DNA of 64,000 bases from an uncultured Christensenellaceae bacterium (GCA_905234985.1 CAJOJQ010000009.1:1-64000), one strand, 5' to 3'. Shown: positions 32,081 through 41,046, numbered from the stretch's first letter. Numbers and translations: made by a program. Notes: generated by a model not told the origin, from the sequence alone.

Positions 32081-33426
32081 GGCCTCGCGTCCTCCTTCTT
32101 TTTCTCCCGCAGCACGAAGCGGATGGGCGTGCCCTCAAAGCCAAAGGCCTTGCGCAGGCAGTTTTCCAGATAACGCTGGTAGGAAAAATGCATCAGTTCT
32201 TCCGCGTTGATGAACAGGGAGAAGGTGGGCGGGCAGGTGCCGGACTGGGTGCCGTAATAGATTTTCAGCTTCCTGCCGCCCATCATGGGGGGCTGCAGGG
32301 CCATCTGGGCGTCGCCTAACACGTCGTTGAGCGCCCCGGTGCCCACCCGGCGGCTGGCCTGCTCCCACACCTTGTTGACCTCCGGCAACACGTTCTGCGC
32401 CCGCTGGCCTGTGAGGGCGGAAATGAACAGCACGGGGGCGTAGTCCATAAATTTCAGGTCCTCGATCACCTGTTTTTTGAACTTCTCCAGGGTGCCCGTT
32501 TCCTTTTCCAGGGCGTCCCATTTGTTCACGATCACCACAGCGGCCTTGCCTTCCTCGTGGATCATGCCGGCGATGCGGGCGTCCTGCTCGGTCACGCCCT
32601 CCTGGGCGTCGATGAGCAGCAGCGCCACGTCGCACCGGCGGATGGCCCCGATGGAGCGCAGCACGCTGTACCGCTCTAAGGATTCGTCCTCGATGGCCCG
32701 CTTGCGGCGGATGCCCGCCGTGTCGATGATGTTGTAGCGGGTGCCGTCGGGTCCGGAAAATTCCGTGTCGATGGCGTCCCGGGTGGTGCCGGGAATATCG
32801 GACACCATGGTGCGCTCCTGGCCCAGCAGCCGGTTGGTCAGGCTGGATTTGCCCACGTTGGGGCGGCCCACCACGGCCAACTGGATCACGTGGGCTTCCT
32901 CTTCATCCTCCCCTTCTTCGGCGGGGGGCAGACGCTTCACGATCTCGTCCAGCAAATCGCCTAAGCCCAGCATGTTGGTGCTGGAAATGCCCACAGGGTC
33001 GCCAAGGCCCAGGGCGTAGAATTCATACAGGGAATCGTTCAGACCCCCGTGATCCAGCTTATTCACAGCCAAAATCACGGGCTTGCGGGTCTTGCGCAGC
33101 AGCACCGCCACTTCCTCGTCGTCCGGGGTCAGACCCGCCCGGGCGTCGCTGAAAAAGCAGATCACGTCCGCCATGTCCATGGCGATTTCGGCCTGACGGC
33201 GCATCTGGGAAAGCAACACGTCCTCGCTGCGGGGATCAATGCCGCCCGTGTCGATCAGGGTGAATTTCCGGCCCGTCCATTCCACGTCGGCATAGATGCG
33301 ATCCCTCGTCACGCCGGGCGTATCCTCCACAATGGCGATGCGGCGGCCGGAAATCTTATTGAAAAAGGTGGATTTTCCCACATTGGGCCGCCCTACGATG
33401 GCGACCAGGGGCTTAGCGGAAGGCAT
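32077..33426 (-). CDS. der: ribosome biogenesis GTPase Der (EngA)
   Basis: The ~449-residue protein has two GTPase domains in tandem (VAIVGRPNVGKSTFFNKISG and VVGRPNVGKSSLTNRL; NKLD and NKWD specificity motifs) and a C-terminal KH-like domain. It acts in 50S subunit assembly. The ATG at 33426 has GGAGG 9 bases upstream; a TTG one codon earlier is less likely. Overlaps plsY downstream. The upstream gap holds a heptamer inverted-repeat element. Confidence 0.95.
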   Translation of the reverse strand: MPSAKPLVAIVGRPNVGKSTFFNKISGRRIAIVEDTPGVTRDRIYADVEWTGRKFTLIDTGGIDPRSEDVLLSQMRRQAEIAMDMADVICFFSDARAGLTPDDEEVAVLLRKTRKPVILAVNKLDHGGLNDSLYEFYALGLGDPVGISSTNMLGLGDLLDEIVKRLPPAEEGEDEEEAHVIQLAVVGRPNVGKSSLTNRLLGQERTMVSDIPGTTRDAIDTEFSGPDGTRYNIIDTAGIRRKRAIEDESLERYSVLRSIGAIRRCDVALLLIDAQEGVTEQDARIAGMIHEEGKAAVVIVNKWDALEKETGTLEKFKKQVIEDLKFMDYAPVLFISALTGQRAQNVLPEVNKVWEQASRRVGTGALNDVLGDAQMALQPPMMGGRKLKIYYGTQSGTCPPTFSLFINAEELMHFSYQRYLENCLRKAFGFEGTPIRFVLREKKKEDARP

Positions 33427-33458
33427 CAAAGCACCCCTCCCTTATCATCAAAATATTC

Positions 33459-33549
33459 AAAGTGGAAAGTTGAAAGTGAAAAGTGAAAATATGTGCGGAT
33501 AAGTGAGAACAAAATAAATTTTCACTTTCCACTTTTCACTTTTCACTTT
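33459..33549. repeat. heptamer inverted-repeat element (AAAGTGR type) overlapping a gene end
   Basis: The left arm (33459-33486) is AAAGTGG, AAAGTTG, AAAGTGA, AAAGTGA. The right arm (33522-33549) is TCACTTT, CCACTTT, TCACTTT, TCACTTT, with a 35-base centre. The right arm includes the last four codons and stop codon of the DUF512 gene (protein ends KSEK), so the element supplies that gene's stop. Confidence 0.88.
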
Positions 33550-34843
33550 TTCTTCCAAGCAAGGCTAGGAAAAGGTCTCCCCCGGTATTCTGCACCATGG
33601 TGAGCCGGGGCTTTAAGGCCCTGCGCACCTGTTCCAGGGAAACGCCGTCCAGGAACAAATCTCCTTCGGCCCGCAGGGTGTTGCCGCAGAGCAGGATTTC
33701 GTCCTCGTCGGCGTCTTTTAGCTGCTCCATCAGGTCGCCGCCGGTGATCAGGCCGGTGACGGTGATGGTCTCCCCGAAAAAGGTGTTGCGGATGGGCTGG
33801 ACGGCCACCTGCACGTCTTGCGGGCCGTAATCTTTCACCCAGCGTTCCATGACCGGGGCAATGGACGATCCGCAGGGGATGCGCACCCGGCGGGGCACGG
33901 CGGGCAGGGTGTTTTCCCGGGAAGCGGCGGCCAGGGCGTCCTCAAATTTGCGCAGCAGGCCCACGCCGTTTTCCAACTGGGGATAACCCTCGTATTCCGC
34001 TTCGGGGGGCAGGGGTTCTCCGGCGATCAAATACATTTCGTCGGCGGGGAATACGAAGCGGGTGCCCGTTTCTTTCAGCATCTTTTGCTGGAACGCCCGG
34101 GCGGTTTCCATGACGGCCCTTGCCTTTTCACGGTTGAATGGGTCAACATGCGCCAGCCCCTCCCGGAATTTGGTCAGGCCCACCGGCACCAGGGCAGCCG
34201 ACTGGGCGGCGGGCCACAGGGCGCTCAAATCGGTCAGGGTCTTTTTCAGCGCGTCCCCGTCGTTGTAGCCGGGGCACAGTACGATCTGACAGTGAAAATG
34301 CAGCCCGGCGTCCGCCAAAGCGTGCAGCCGGTCCATAATCAGGCGGGCATTGGGATTTTTCATCATCCGCACCCGCACCTCCGGATCGGTGCTGTGTACG
34401 GAAATGTAGAGGGGGCTGGCCTTTCTTTTCAGGATGCGCTGAAATTCCTTTTCGTCCACGTTGGTCAGCGTGATGTAATTGCCCATGATCAGGGACAAGC
34501 GCCAGTCGTCGTCCTTCACGTACAGGGTTTCCCGCATGCCGGGGGGCATCTGGTCGATGAAGCAGAACACGCACTTGTTCTTGCAGGGATAGGGGCGGCA
34601 GGCCAGCGTATCCGCTATTCGCAGGCCCAGGGGGGCGTCCTTGGCCTTGATGACGCGCACGTTTTCTTCCGTTCCGTCCGCCCGGCGCACCAGGATATCC
34701 AGCTTCTGCCGGTTGGTCAGCGCCTGATAATCGATTTCGTCCAGAATGGGTTCGCCGTTGATGGAAATGATGCTGTCCCCGGCCCGCAGGCCCCGCCGAT
34801 AGGCGATTCCATGGGGCTGCACCGCTTCGATCAGGTGCGCCAT
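33536..34843 (-). CDS. DUF512 family radical-SAM-like protein with N-terminal PDZ domain
   Basis: The 435-residue protein has a PDZ-like start (GIAYRRGLRAGDSIISINGE), a radical-SAM-type cysteine cluster CKNKCVFCFI near residue 88 with later TIM-barrel motifs (YISVHSTDPEVRVRMM), and a C-terminal DUF512 domain. It is conserved beside der in Clostridia; the reaction is unknown. ATG with AAAGGAGGGG upstream. Its final codons lie inside a repeat element, so the native C-terminus may have been altered by a few residues. Confidence 0.88.
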   Translation of the reverse strand: MAHLIEAVQPHGIAYRRGLRAGDSIISINGEPILDEIDYQALTNRQKLDILVRRADGTEENVRVIKAKDAPLGLRIADTLACRPYPCKNKCVFCFIDQMPPGMRETLYVKDDDWRLSLIMGNYITLTNVDEKEFQRILKRKASPLYISVHSTDPEVRVRMMKNPNARLIMDRLHALADAGLHFHCQIVLCPGYNDGDALKKTLTDLSALWPAAQSAALVPVGLTKFREGLAHVDPFNREKARAVMETARAFQQKMLKETGTRFVFPADEMYLIAGEPLPPEAEYEGYPQLENGVGLLRKFEDALAAASRENTLPAVPRRVRIPCGSSIAPVMERWVKDYGPQDVQVAVQPIRNTFFGETITVTGLITGGDLMEQLKDADEDEILLCGNTLRAEGDLFLDGVSLEQVRRALKPRLTMVQNTGGDLFLALLGRKSEK

Positions 34844-34869
34844 GGCCTTCCCCTCCTTTCCCTGAATTT

Positions 34870-34898
34870 ATTATCCTTCATCCTTCCCCAAATGTCAA
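34870..34898 (-). promoter_or_regulatory. promoter of the DUF512-der-plsY operon
   Basis: Minus strand TTGACA (34898-34893) and GATAAT (34875-34870) with a 17-base spacer, 27 bases before the DUF512 start. Confidence 0.65.
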
Positions 34899-34901
34899 GA
34901 A

Positions 34902-35726
34902 TCAGAGAGCGTAGCGCTCCCAAAGGGCGGTTTTTCCCAGTCGCACGGCATGATCGTAGCCCAGGGAACGAAGCAATTCCTCCGCGTCCTCAAAGCCCGC
35001 GTCCAAATACCGCATATCGTGACAGTCGGAATTGACCATCACCTCGCCGCCCCATTCCTTCCAGGCCTTCAGCAGGAAGGGCGCGGGATAGGGCACGGTG
35101 AGATAGCCCCGGGCCATGGCCGCGGTGTTCACCTCCAGCAGCGCGCCGGTTTCCGCCATGGGGCGCAGGGCGTCCAGGGCCATTTGCTGATAGGCCGCGC
35201 CGTCCTCGTCGTACAGGCGCAGGGCGGCGTTGTTTTTCCGCACCAGATCAAAGTGGGCGATGATGGGGGGCTGGACGGACAAAACATAATCCCGCAGCAG
35301 GGCAAAATATCGCCGGGCCATTTCCAGGCCGTCCCCGCCGCAGTACGTGTCCACGTAGCGCTTCAAATTCTCCGGCCTGCCGTCGACGGGGGTATGGTGC
35401 CCGTCCGGGTGGCGGAAATAATGCACCGCGGCCAGGAAATAATCGTACCCCTCTGGGGAAACGCAGGAATAAAGATCGCGCTCCATCCCCAAATAAATGG
35501 GCATGCGGCCCACGTATTCCTTTTGCAGGGCGCGGATGTGGGCCTTGTATTCCTCCTCCCGGGCCGGGTCGATGCAGTAGCCGGGGTCAAAATCCTGGGG
35601 CGCGTGGGAGGAAAAGCCTAAGGACACGAAGCCCTTTTCATACGCCGTTCGCGCCATGTCCGGGGCGGGGGTTTTGCCGTCGCAGAAGGGGGTATGCACG
35701 TGGGCGGAGGATAAAGTCAGGCTCAT
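34902..35726 (-). CDS. PHP-domain phosphoesterase (histidinol-phosphatase-like)
   Basis: The ~274-residue metal-dependent PHP protein has metal-binding patterns SAHVHTPFCDG, FSSHAPQ, GMERDLY, IAHFDLVRKN and NSDCHDMRYLDAG. It resembles HisK/HisJ-type histidinol-phosphate phosphatases, but no his genes are nearby, so another phosphoester is possible. ATG at 35726 chosen (GGGAGG 7 bases upstream); it overlaps the inositol monophosphatase stop codon by 4 bases, so the two phosphatase genes are coupled. Confidence 0.85.
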   Translation of the reverse strand: MSLTLSSAHVHTPFCDGKTPAPDMARTAYEKGFVSLGFSSHAPQDFDPGYCIDPAREEEYKAHIRALQKEYVGRMPIYLGMERDLYSCVSPEGYDYFLAAVHYFRHPDGHHTPVDGRPENLKRYVDTYCGGDGLEMARRYFALLRDYVLSVQPPIIAHFDLVRKNNAALRLYDEDGAAYQQMALDALRPMAETGALLEVNTAAMARGYLTVPYPAPFLLKAWKEWGGEVMVNSDCHDMRYLDAGFEDAEELLRSLGYDHAVRLGKTALWERYAL

Positions 35727-36490
35727 GCAAGCGCCTCCCTTAAAATCTCCAGGGCCGGGCCGTCGCACAGGGCGTTGCAGGCCAGGATGCCGGAGGCTCC
35801 GTCATAATAGGGCGCGTCGTGGCCCAGGGAACGGAACACGCCCCCCGCCTCCGTCACCAGCAGGGAACCCGCCGCCACGTCCCAGGGCCGCAGCCGCAGT
35901 TCAAAGAACACGTCGGAGCGCCCGCAGGCCACCTCGCAAAGATCAATGGCGGCGGAACCGCTGCGCCGCAGGTCTCCCCCGAGCAGCAGGAATTGGGTGG
36001 CGGCGGTCATGGTGTGCTTAGCCAGCTCGGCGTCATAAGGCGAAGTGCCGATGGACACCATGGCCTGATCGAAGGGCGTTTGGGAAGCATACACCCTGCG
36101 CCCGTTGAGGAACGCGCCCTTGCCCTTTTCGGCGGTGAACATTTCATCGGCGTAAGGGTTATACACCACCCCCAGCACCGGCTTTTTGTTCTCCAGCAGG
36201 CCGATGGACACGGCGGAGGCGTTGCGGTGGCGCATGAAATTCAGGGTTCCGTCGATGGGGTCCACCACAAAGGTGGGCGCGTCGGTCAGCGGGTCGTTTT
36301 CCTGCTCCTCAGCGAAAAACCGGCTGCCCGGCAGCAGGGAAAGCAGCTCCTTCTGCAAAAATTGCTGCACCGCCACGTCCGTATCGGTGACGTAATTGAA
36401 ATGGCCCTCCTTCCGATGGATGGCCGCGTCCCGGAATTCCAGCATCTTGCGCCCGGCCTCCCGGGCGGCGGAAACGATCTGATTGAGCAT
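35723..36490 (-). CDS. inositol monophosphatase family protein
   Basis: The ~255-residue Mg-dependent phosphatase has the family motifs FAEEQENDPL, VDPIDGTLNFM and WDVAAGSLLVTEAGG. It dephosphorylates inositol monophosphates or related sugar phosphates (also possibly NADP or PAP); specificity is not readable. The ATG at 36490 has AAGGAG 9 bases upstream and fits the family length; the open frame extends 46 codons upstream across the promoter and is rejected. Confidence 0.9.
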   Translation of the reverse strand: MLNQIVSAAREAGRKMLEFRDAAIHRKEGHFNYVTDTDVAVQQFLQKELLSLLPGSRFFAEEQENDPLTDAPTFVVDPIDGTLNFMRHRNASAVSIGLLENKKPVLGVVYNPYADEMFTAEKGKGAFLNGRRVYASQTPFDQAMVSIGTSPYDAELAKHTMTAATQFLLLGGDLRRSGSAAIDLCEVACGRSDVFFELRLRPWDVAAGSLLVTEAGGVFRSLGHDAPYYDGASGILACNALCDGPALEILREALA

Positions 36491-36548
36491 CCGCGTGATC
36501 TCCTTGCGCGTCACAAATTCGGAAAAAGAAAAGACGTTTTCCTTTTTT

Positions 36549-36577
36549 ATTCTATCATGAATCCCTTGTTTTTTCAA
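36549..36577 (-). promoter_or_regulatory. promoter of the inositol monophosphatase-PHP operon
   Basis: Minus strand TTGAAA (36577-36572) and TAGAAT (36554-36549) with a 17-base spacer, 58 bases before the ATG. Confidence 0.6.
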
Positions 36578-36596
36578 TCTGACAAATACAATGCAG

Positions 36597-36625
36597 AAAA
36601 AAGCCCCCTGCCGCCGGGCGGGGGT
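36597..36625 (-). terminator. terminator of the toxin-antitoxin operon
   Basis: The minus strand has CCCCC ... GGGGG with GC-rich inner pairs, followed by C and six T. It is 62 bases beyond the toxin stop codon. Confidence 0.65.
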
Positions 36626-36687
36626 CAATTGTCGCAGTCAGGCTGGGGCAGCTCCGCGAACCGTCAGCAAACCGCCACGCTTCTTTC

Positions 36688-37004
36688 TTATCTCAAAACA
36701 TTTTTCAAATCTTCTTTAAAGTGGGCAACAGTAACCACTTCCGCTACATGTCCATTTATTCGATACAGCATAAAATACTGATGCCGCTGAAAATTGATAC
36801 GGCGAAGGTTTCTTTTTGCCAGCAAAGGATGCAGGCCGGGCTGTAAAGCATCCGCTGCAATGCTTAACAGATACAGGGTTTCTTCATAGTCCAAAAGAAA
36901 GGATTCCGCTGCCATTTCGTTTTTAAATGTTCTTTGATGTAAAGAAAACAGCGCTCCACATCATCTTCCGCATCAGGCGTTGCAACAACATCAAACTGTT
37001 CCAT
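36688..37004 (-). pseudogene. RelE/ParE-family toxin split by a -1 frameshift at a slippery heptamer
   Basis: From ATG 37004 (GAGAGG upstream) the frame reads MEQFDVVATPDAEDDVERCF and then YIKEHLK. The continuation AAESFLLDYEETLYLL ... YFMLYRINGHVAEVVTVAHF is in the -1 frame and ends at 36688. Joined as HLK-NEM-AAESF it is a normal ~105-residue RelE/ParE toxin, an mRNA interferase or gyrase poison. The switch lies at T-TTA-AAA (36927-36921), a textbook -1 slippery heptamer in the right phase. Loss of one A from a six-A run would look identical. Without slippage the product ends early and is not toxic. Confidence 0.75.
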
Positions 37005-37021
37005 AAACGTACCTCTCGCGT

Positions 37022-37267
37022 TTATTGCGCCTGGAGTCCATGTTCTTTTCGTATCCTCATACTGACCATTCGGGCGTCACGCAATTCACCGCGATCAGCT
37101 TGTGCAAGCGTATGGTTCAAACGATTTGTCCATTCTTGTGCTGTAAGCGCGGGAAATGGAGGTTCCTTTTGATATAGACGGGAAAGCACTGCCTGCGCAA
37201 GCATATCAAATTCCGATTCCTGCATCGTCGGAATATCAACAATGATATTTCTCAGTGCGGCTGTCAA
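37022..37267 (-). CDS. antitoxin-like protein upstream of the ParE/RelE-type toxin
   Basis: The ~81-residue acidic protein (TAALRNIIVDIPTMQESEFD ... ELRDARMVSMRIRKEHGLQA) is not a clear member of a named antitoxin family. It has the size and position of a RelB/Phd-type antitoxin, and it precedes the toxin by 17 bases. The start is TTG at 37267 with GGAGG 8 bases upstream. A palindrome and promoter lie just upstream, as expected for an autoregulated toxin-antitoxin operon. The assignment rests mainly on context. Confidence 0.6.
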   Translation of the reverse strand: MTAALRNIIVDIPTMQESEFDMLAQAVLSRLYQKEPPFPALTAQEWTNRLNHTLAQADRGELRDARMVSMRIRKEHGLQAQ

Positions 37268-37296
37268 TTTACACACCTCCATGATAACTTGTTCTT

Positions 37297-37375
37297 TGTC
37301 CTATAAGGACATGTGCATGAGCAGACCTGAATTATTTCGCATGTCCATTATAACAAATGAGAATAAGAAATGCAA
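37297..37375 (-). promoter_or_regulatory. promoter and operator of the toxin-antitoxin operon
   Basis: Minus strand TTGCAT (37375-37370) and TATAAT (37352-37347) with a 17-base spacer. Downstream in the leader, TGTCCT-ATA-AGGACA (37297-37311) is a perfect palindrome. A further TGTCC half-site abuts the -10 box. Another inverted repeat, GTTCCAA-GGA-TTGGAAC (37384-37400), lies just upstream of the -35 box. These are candidate antitoxin-binding sites. Confidence 0.65.
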
Positions 37376-37418
37376 GCCCGTCCGTTCCAAGGATTGGAAC
37401 AGGGTTTACGCATATGAG

Positions 37419-37448
37419 AAAAAACGGCCAGCCGGGGAGGGCTGGCCG
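37419..37448 (-). terminator. rho-independent terminator of the BspA-like gene
   Basis: The minus strand has a perfect 9-base-pair stem (CGGCCAGCC/GGCTGGCCG) with a 6-base loop followed by six T, 21 bases after the stop codon at 37469. Confidence 0.85.
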
Positions 37449-37468
37449 CAAGAGAATCAGGGGAATAT

Positions 37469-40400
37469 TTACGGATTGTTTACCGTGAAGCCGTGGTCGT
37501 TGGCCCAGGTTTCGGCATAGCTTCCGGCGGGGGCGATGATGACGATGCCCGCGTCGAAAGCGTCGTCGGCGATGCTGGTGACCGTGGCGGGGATGGACAC
37601 GGCGCCCACCTTGTCAAGCCCCGTAAAGGCTTCGCTTTCGATGGCGGTGAGAGAAGCGGGAAGGGTGAGTACGTTGGTGATGACGCGGTAATTGTAATGA
37701 ATCCCAGCGCCGGTCAGGCGACTATTCCCACTTCCAATGGAAATTGCGGCCCATTGCTCGATGGTACCCGTGTAATACACATCTGTCAGGCCGCGGCATT
37801 CGTCGAACGCCATATCCCCGACGCTGGTCACGCTGGAGGGGATGGTCACACTGGTCAGGCTCCTGCAGCCGTAGAACGCCACATATCCGATACTGGTCAC
37901 GCTGTCCAGGATGGTCACGCCGGTCAGACCGGTGCAGCCGGAGAACGCACCATACGCGATGCCGGTCACGCCGAACGGGATGGCATATGCCCCTTCTTTT
38001 CCTCCGGGGCAGGCGATGAGGGTGGTTTGGGCTTTGTTGCACAGTACGCCGTCTACGGAAGCATACGTGGTGCTGCCGCTATCCACTTGAATGCTTGTAA
38101 GATTGGCGCAGGAGGAGAACGGATTAACTCCCATGCTTGTGACGCTTGCCGGGACGGTGACGCTGGTCAGACCGTTGCAGTAGGAAAACGCTCTGTCCCC
38201 GATGCTGGTGACGCTTTCCGGGATGGTGATGCTGGTCAGGCTGCGGCAACTGCGGAACGCCTCACCTCCGATGCTGGTCACGCTGTCCGGGATGTTCACA
38301 CTGGTCAGGCCGGAGCAGCCGGAGAAAGCACCATACCCGAAGCTGGTCACACTGTCCGGGATGGTCACGCCGGTCAGGCTGGAGCAGCTCTCGAACGCAT
38401 GAACCCCGATGGTGGTGACGCCGGAGGGGATGGTCACGCTGGTCAGGCCGGTGCAGTCCCTGAATACACAATCCCCGATGCTGGTGATGCTGTCCGGGAT
38501 GGTCACGTCGGTCAGGCTGGTGCAGTCGTAGAAAGCATGGCTGCCCATGCTGGTCACGCTGTCCGGGATGGTCACGCCGGTCATGCTGGAGCAGCCGCTG
38601 AAAGCATGACTGCCGATGCTCGTGACGCCGTTTTTGATCCGAACCGTCGTAATGTACTCGCTGCTGCTGTACCACGGGTTCCCATACCATAGGTAATCGT
38701 CCATCGCCCCCGTGCCGGAAATGGTCAAAAGGCCGCTGCTGTCCAGCATCCAGGTGACGTTCGCCCCGCAGGAGCCGCTGGCGATGAGCGTGGTATGATA
38801 ATGAATCTCGGCGTTTGTCAGGTCACCATTGCCCGATTCGATGGAAATCGCGGCCCATTCCTCGCTGCTTCCGGTATAGTACACATCCGTCAGGCTGGAG
38901 CATTCGGAGAACGCCCCATACTCGATGCTGGCGACGCTGTCCGGGATGGTGACGCTGGTCAGGCCGGAGCAGTCGGAGAACGCACCGTATCGGATGCCGG
39001 TCACGCCGGAAGGGATGACGTATGCTCCTGCTTTCCCTCCGGGATAGGTTATGAGGGTGGTTCGCGCTTTGTCAAACAGTACGCCGTCTGCAGAAGTATA
39101 CGTTGTGCTGCCACTTTCCACTTGAATACTTGCCAGACTGGAGCAGTTGGAGAACGTATAATCCCCGATGGTGGTGACGCTTTCCGGGATGGTGACGCTG
39201 GTCAGGCTGGCGCAGCGGTTGAACGCACTATCCTCGATGCGGGTCACGCCGGACGGGACGGCGTATGCCCCTGTTTTCCCTGCGGGACAGGCTATAAGGG
39301 TGGTTTGCGCTTTGTTGAACAATACGCCCTCCGCGGACGCATACGTCGTGTTTCCGCTTTCCACTTGAATACTTGCCAGGCTGGAGCAGTTGGAGAACGC
39401 ATAATCCCCGATGCTGGTGACGCCTTCCGGAACGGTCACGCCGGGCAGGCTGGTGCAATAGCAGAACGCGTTATATCCGATGCTGGCGACGCTTTCCGGG
39501 ATGGTCACGCTGGTCAGGCTGGTGCAGCCGATGAACGCATTATCCCCGATGCTGGTGACGCCGTTTTCGATTTGAATCGTCGCAATGATTCCCCAGTTGT
39601 CATACCACGGAGAATCCATCCAGTCGAAATCGTCCATCGCCCCGGTGCCGGAAATGGTCAGCAGGCCGCTGTCGTACAGCGCCCAGGCGACGTTATCGCC
39701 GCAGGTTCCGCTGGCAATCACCTCCGGTTCCGGTTCGCCGTAATCGGAATGAAGCTCAGCGTTTGTCAGGTAGTTATTGCCCTCGTCAATGGCAATCGCG
39801 GCCCATTGTTCGCTGCTGCCGGTGTAGTTCACATCCGTCAGCTTAGAGCATAAGGAGAACGCGTTAAATCCGATGCTGGTGACGCTTTCCGGGATGGTGA
39901 TGGTGGTCAGGCTCGTACACCGCTGGAAAGTAAAATCCTCAATTCTGGTCACGCCCTGGGGAATGGTCATGTTGTTCAGGCTTGTGCATCCATAAAAGGC
40001 ATTTGGGCCAATATAAGTTACGCTCTCTGGAATATGAATGCCGGTGAGATTGGCGCATCCGTAAAAGGCACTCAAACCGATTCTTGTCACGCTGTCAGGA
40101 ATCTGATATACGCTGCCGGATTTCGCGTTTGGATAGTGTTCAATGCTCGTCATATTCTTCGTAAACATGATTCCATCCACATCGCAATATTTCTGGTTAT
40201 CAGGCGAAACATGAATACCGGTCAGATTATCACAATCAGAGAAAGCGCTATCGCTAATGTATGTGACGCTTTCGGGAATCGTGATACTGGTCAGGGTGGC
40301 ACATCCATAGAAAGCATAACTGTCAATTCTGGCTATACCATCGGGAATTTGATAAGCGCCGCCCGTTTTCCCGCTTGGATATCGGATGATTCTGGTCATA

Positions 40401-41020
40401 TTTTTATCAAAAAGTACGCCGTCCACATCGCAATAATTCTGGTTCTCCGGAGAAACCTGAATGCTGGACAGCCTGGAACCCTCAAAAAATGTCTGGTCGT
40501 AAATTCGGGTCAAGCCCGCCGGAATGTTAATCGTAGTCAATCTGGTACAATTATCGAAAACTCTATAGCCCAAACTGGTCAGGCCGTTCGGAAGAACGAC
40601 GCCTGTCAGGCTGGAACAGCCGTTGAAAGCATGGTTGCCAATGCTTAAGACGCTTTCCGGGATGGTCACGCTGGTCACGCCGGTGCAGAGGTAGAACGCA
40701 AAATTCCCGATGCTGGTCACGTTGTTCCCGATGGTCACGTCGGTCAGATTGAAGCAGGAGGAGAACGCATGAGTTCCGATGCCGGTCACGCCGTTTTCGA
40801 TTTGAACCGTTGTAATGGACGCCCTGCTGCCGTACCATGGGCTTCCATACCATCCGTAATTGTCCATGGCCCCCGTGCCGGAAATGGTCAGCAGGCCGCT
40901 GTTATCCAGCGTCCAGGTGACGTTCTCCCCGCAGGTGCCGCTGCTTTCCGCCCCGGCTGTCAGCGGCAGCGCCAAAGCAAGCAAAACCAGGAGTGCCAAC
41001 AGCAGCATGTTCCGTTTCAT
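37469..41020 (-). CDS. secreted BspA-like leucine-rich-repeat protein, three modules
   Basis: The 1183-residue protein starts with a signal peptide (MKRNMLLLALLVLLALALPL). Three copies of a cap module (SGTCGENVTWTLDNSGLLTI with ISGTGAMDNY) begin near residues 26, 436 and 752. Each is followed by TpLRR/LRR_5 repeats of the form TSVTIPESVTSIG-AF-CSSL. The C-terminal ~60 residues (LPASLTAIESEAFTGL ... YAETWANDHGFTVNNP) match the usual BspA tail; no wall-sorting motif is present. BspA-like proteins bind host or bacterial surfaces. ATG with AAAGGA 10 bases upstream. Own promoter, leader hairpin and terminator. Confidence 0.92.
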   Translation of the reverse strand: MKRNMLLLALLVLLALALPLTAGAESSGTCGENVTWTLDNSGLLTISGTGAMDNYGWYGSPWYGSRASITTVQIENGVTGIGTHAFSSCFNLTDVTIGNNVTSIGNFAFYLCTGVTSVTIPESVLSIGNHAFNGCSSLTGVVLPNGLTSLGYRVFDNCTRLTTINIPAGLTRIYDQTFFEGSRLSSIQVSPENQNYCDVDGVLFDKNMTRIIRYPSGKTGGAYQIPDGIARIDSYAFYGCATLTSITIPESVTYISDSAFSDCDNLTGIHVSPDNQKYCDVDGIMFTKNMTSIEHYPNAKSGSVYQIPDSVTRIGLSAFYGCANLTGIHIPESVTYIGPNAFYGCTSLNNMTIPQGVTRIEDFTFQRCTSLTTITIPESVTSIGFNAFSLCSKLTDVNYTGSSEQWAAIAIDEGNNYLTNAELHSDYGEPEPEVIASGTCGDNVAWALYDSGLLTISGTGAMDDFDWMDSPWYDNWGIIATIQIENGVTSIGDNAFIGCTSLTSVTIPESVASIGYNAFCYCTSLPGVTVPEGVTSIGDYAFSNCSSLASIQVESGNTTYASAEGVLFNKAQTTLIACPAGKTGAYAVPSGVTRIEDSAFNRCASLTSVTIPESVTTIGDYTFSNCSSLASIQVESGSTTYTSADGVLFDKARTTLITYPGGKAGAYVIPSGVTGIRYGAFSDCSGLTSVTIPDSVASIEYGAFSECSSLTDVYYTGSSEEWAAISIESGNGDLTNAEIHYHTTLIASGSCGANVTWMLDSSGLLTISGTGAMDDYLWYGNPWYSSSEYITTVRIKNGVTSIGSHAFSGCSSMTGVTIPDSVTSMGSHAFYDCTSLTDVTIPDSITSIGDCVFRDCTGLTSVTIPSGVTTIGVHAFESCSSLTGVTIPDSVTSFGYGAFSGCSGLTSVNIPDSVTSIGGEAFRSCRSLTSITIPESVTSIGDRAFSYCNGLTSVTVPASVTSMGVNPFSSCANLTSIQVDSGSTTYASVDGVLCNKAQTTLIACPGGKEGAYAIPFGVTGIAYGAFSGCTGLTGVTILDSVTSIGYVAFYGCRSLTSVTIPSSVTSVGDMAFDECRGLTDVYYTGTIEQWAAISIGSGNSRLTGAGIHYNYRVITNVLTLPASLTAIESEAFTGLDKVGAVSIPATVTSIADDAFDAGIVIIAPAGSYAETWANDHGFTVNNP

Positions 41021-41046
41021 GGTTTCCGCATCCTTTCTTTTGGATG

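Noticed and set aside
33459..33549. Heptamer elements as ordinary rho-independent terminators
   Set aside because: No GC-rich stem or T-run follows the arms; where a terminator is needed (recN) a separate normal one lies in the centre.
37493..39853. Long plus-strand open frames (399 and 352 codons) opposite the BspA-like gene
   Set aside because: They mirror the repeat periodicity of the leucine-rich repeats, have no ribosome binding sites and read as Gly/Asp/His/Ala-rich repeats. They are a codon-pattern artefact.
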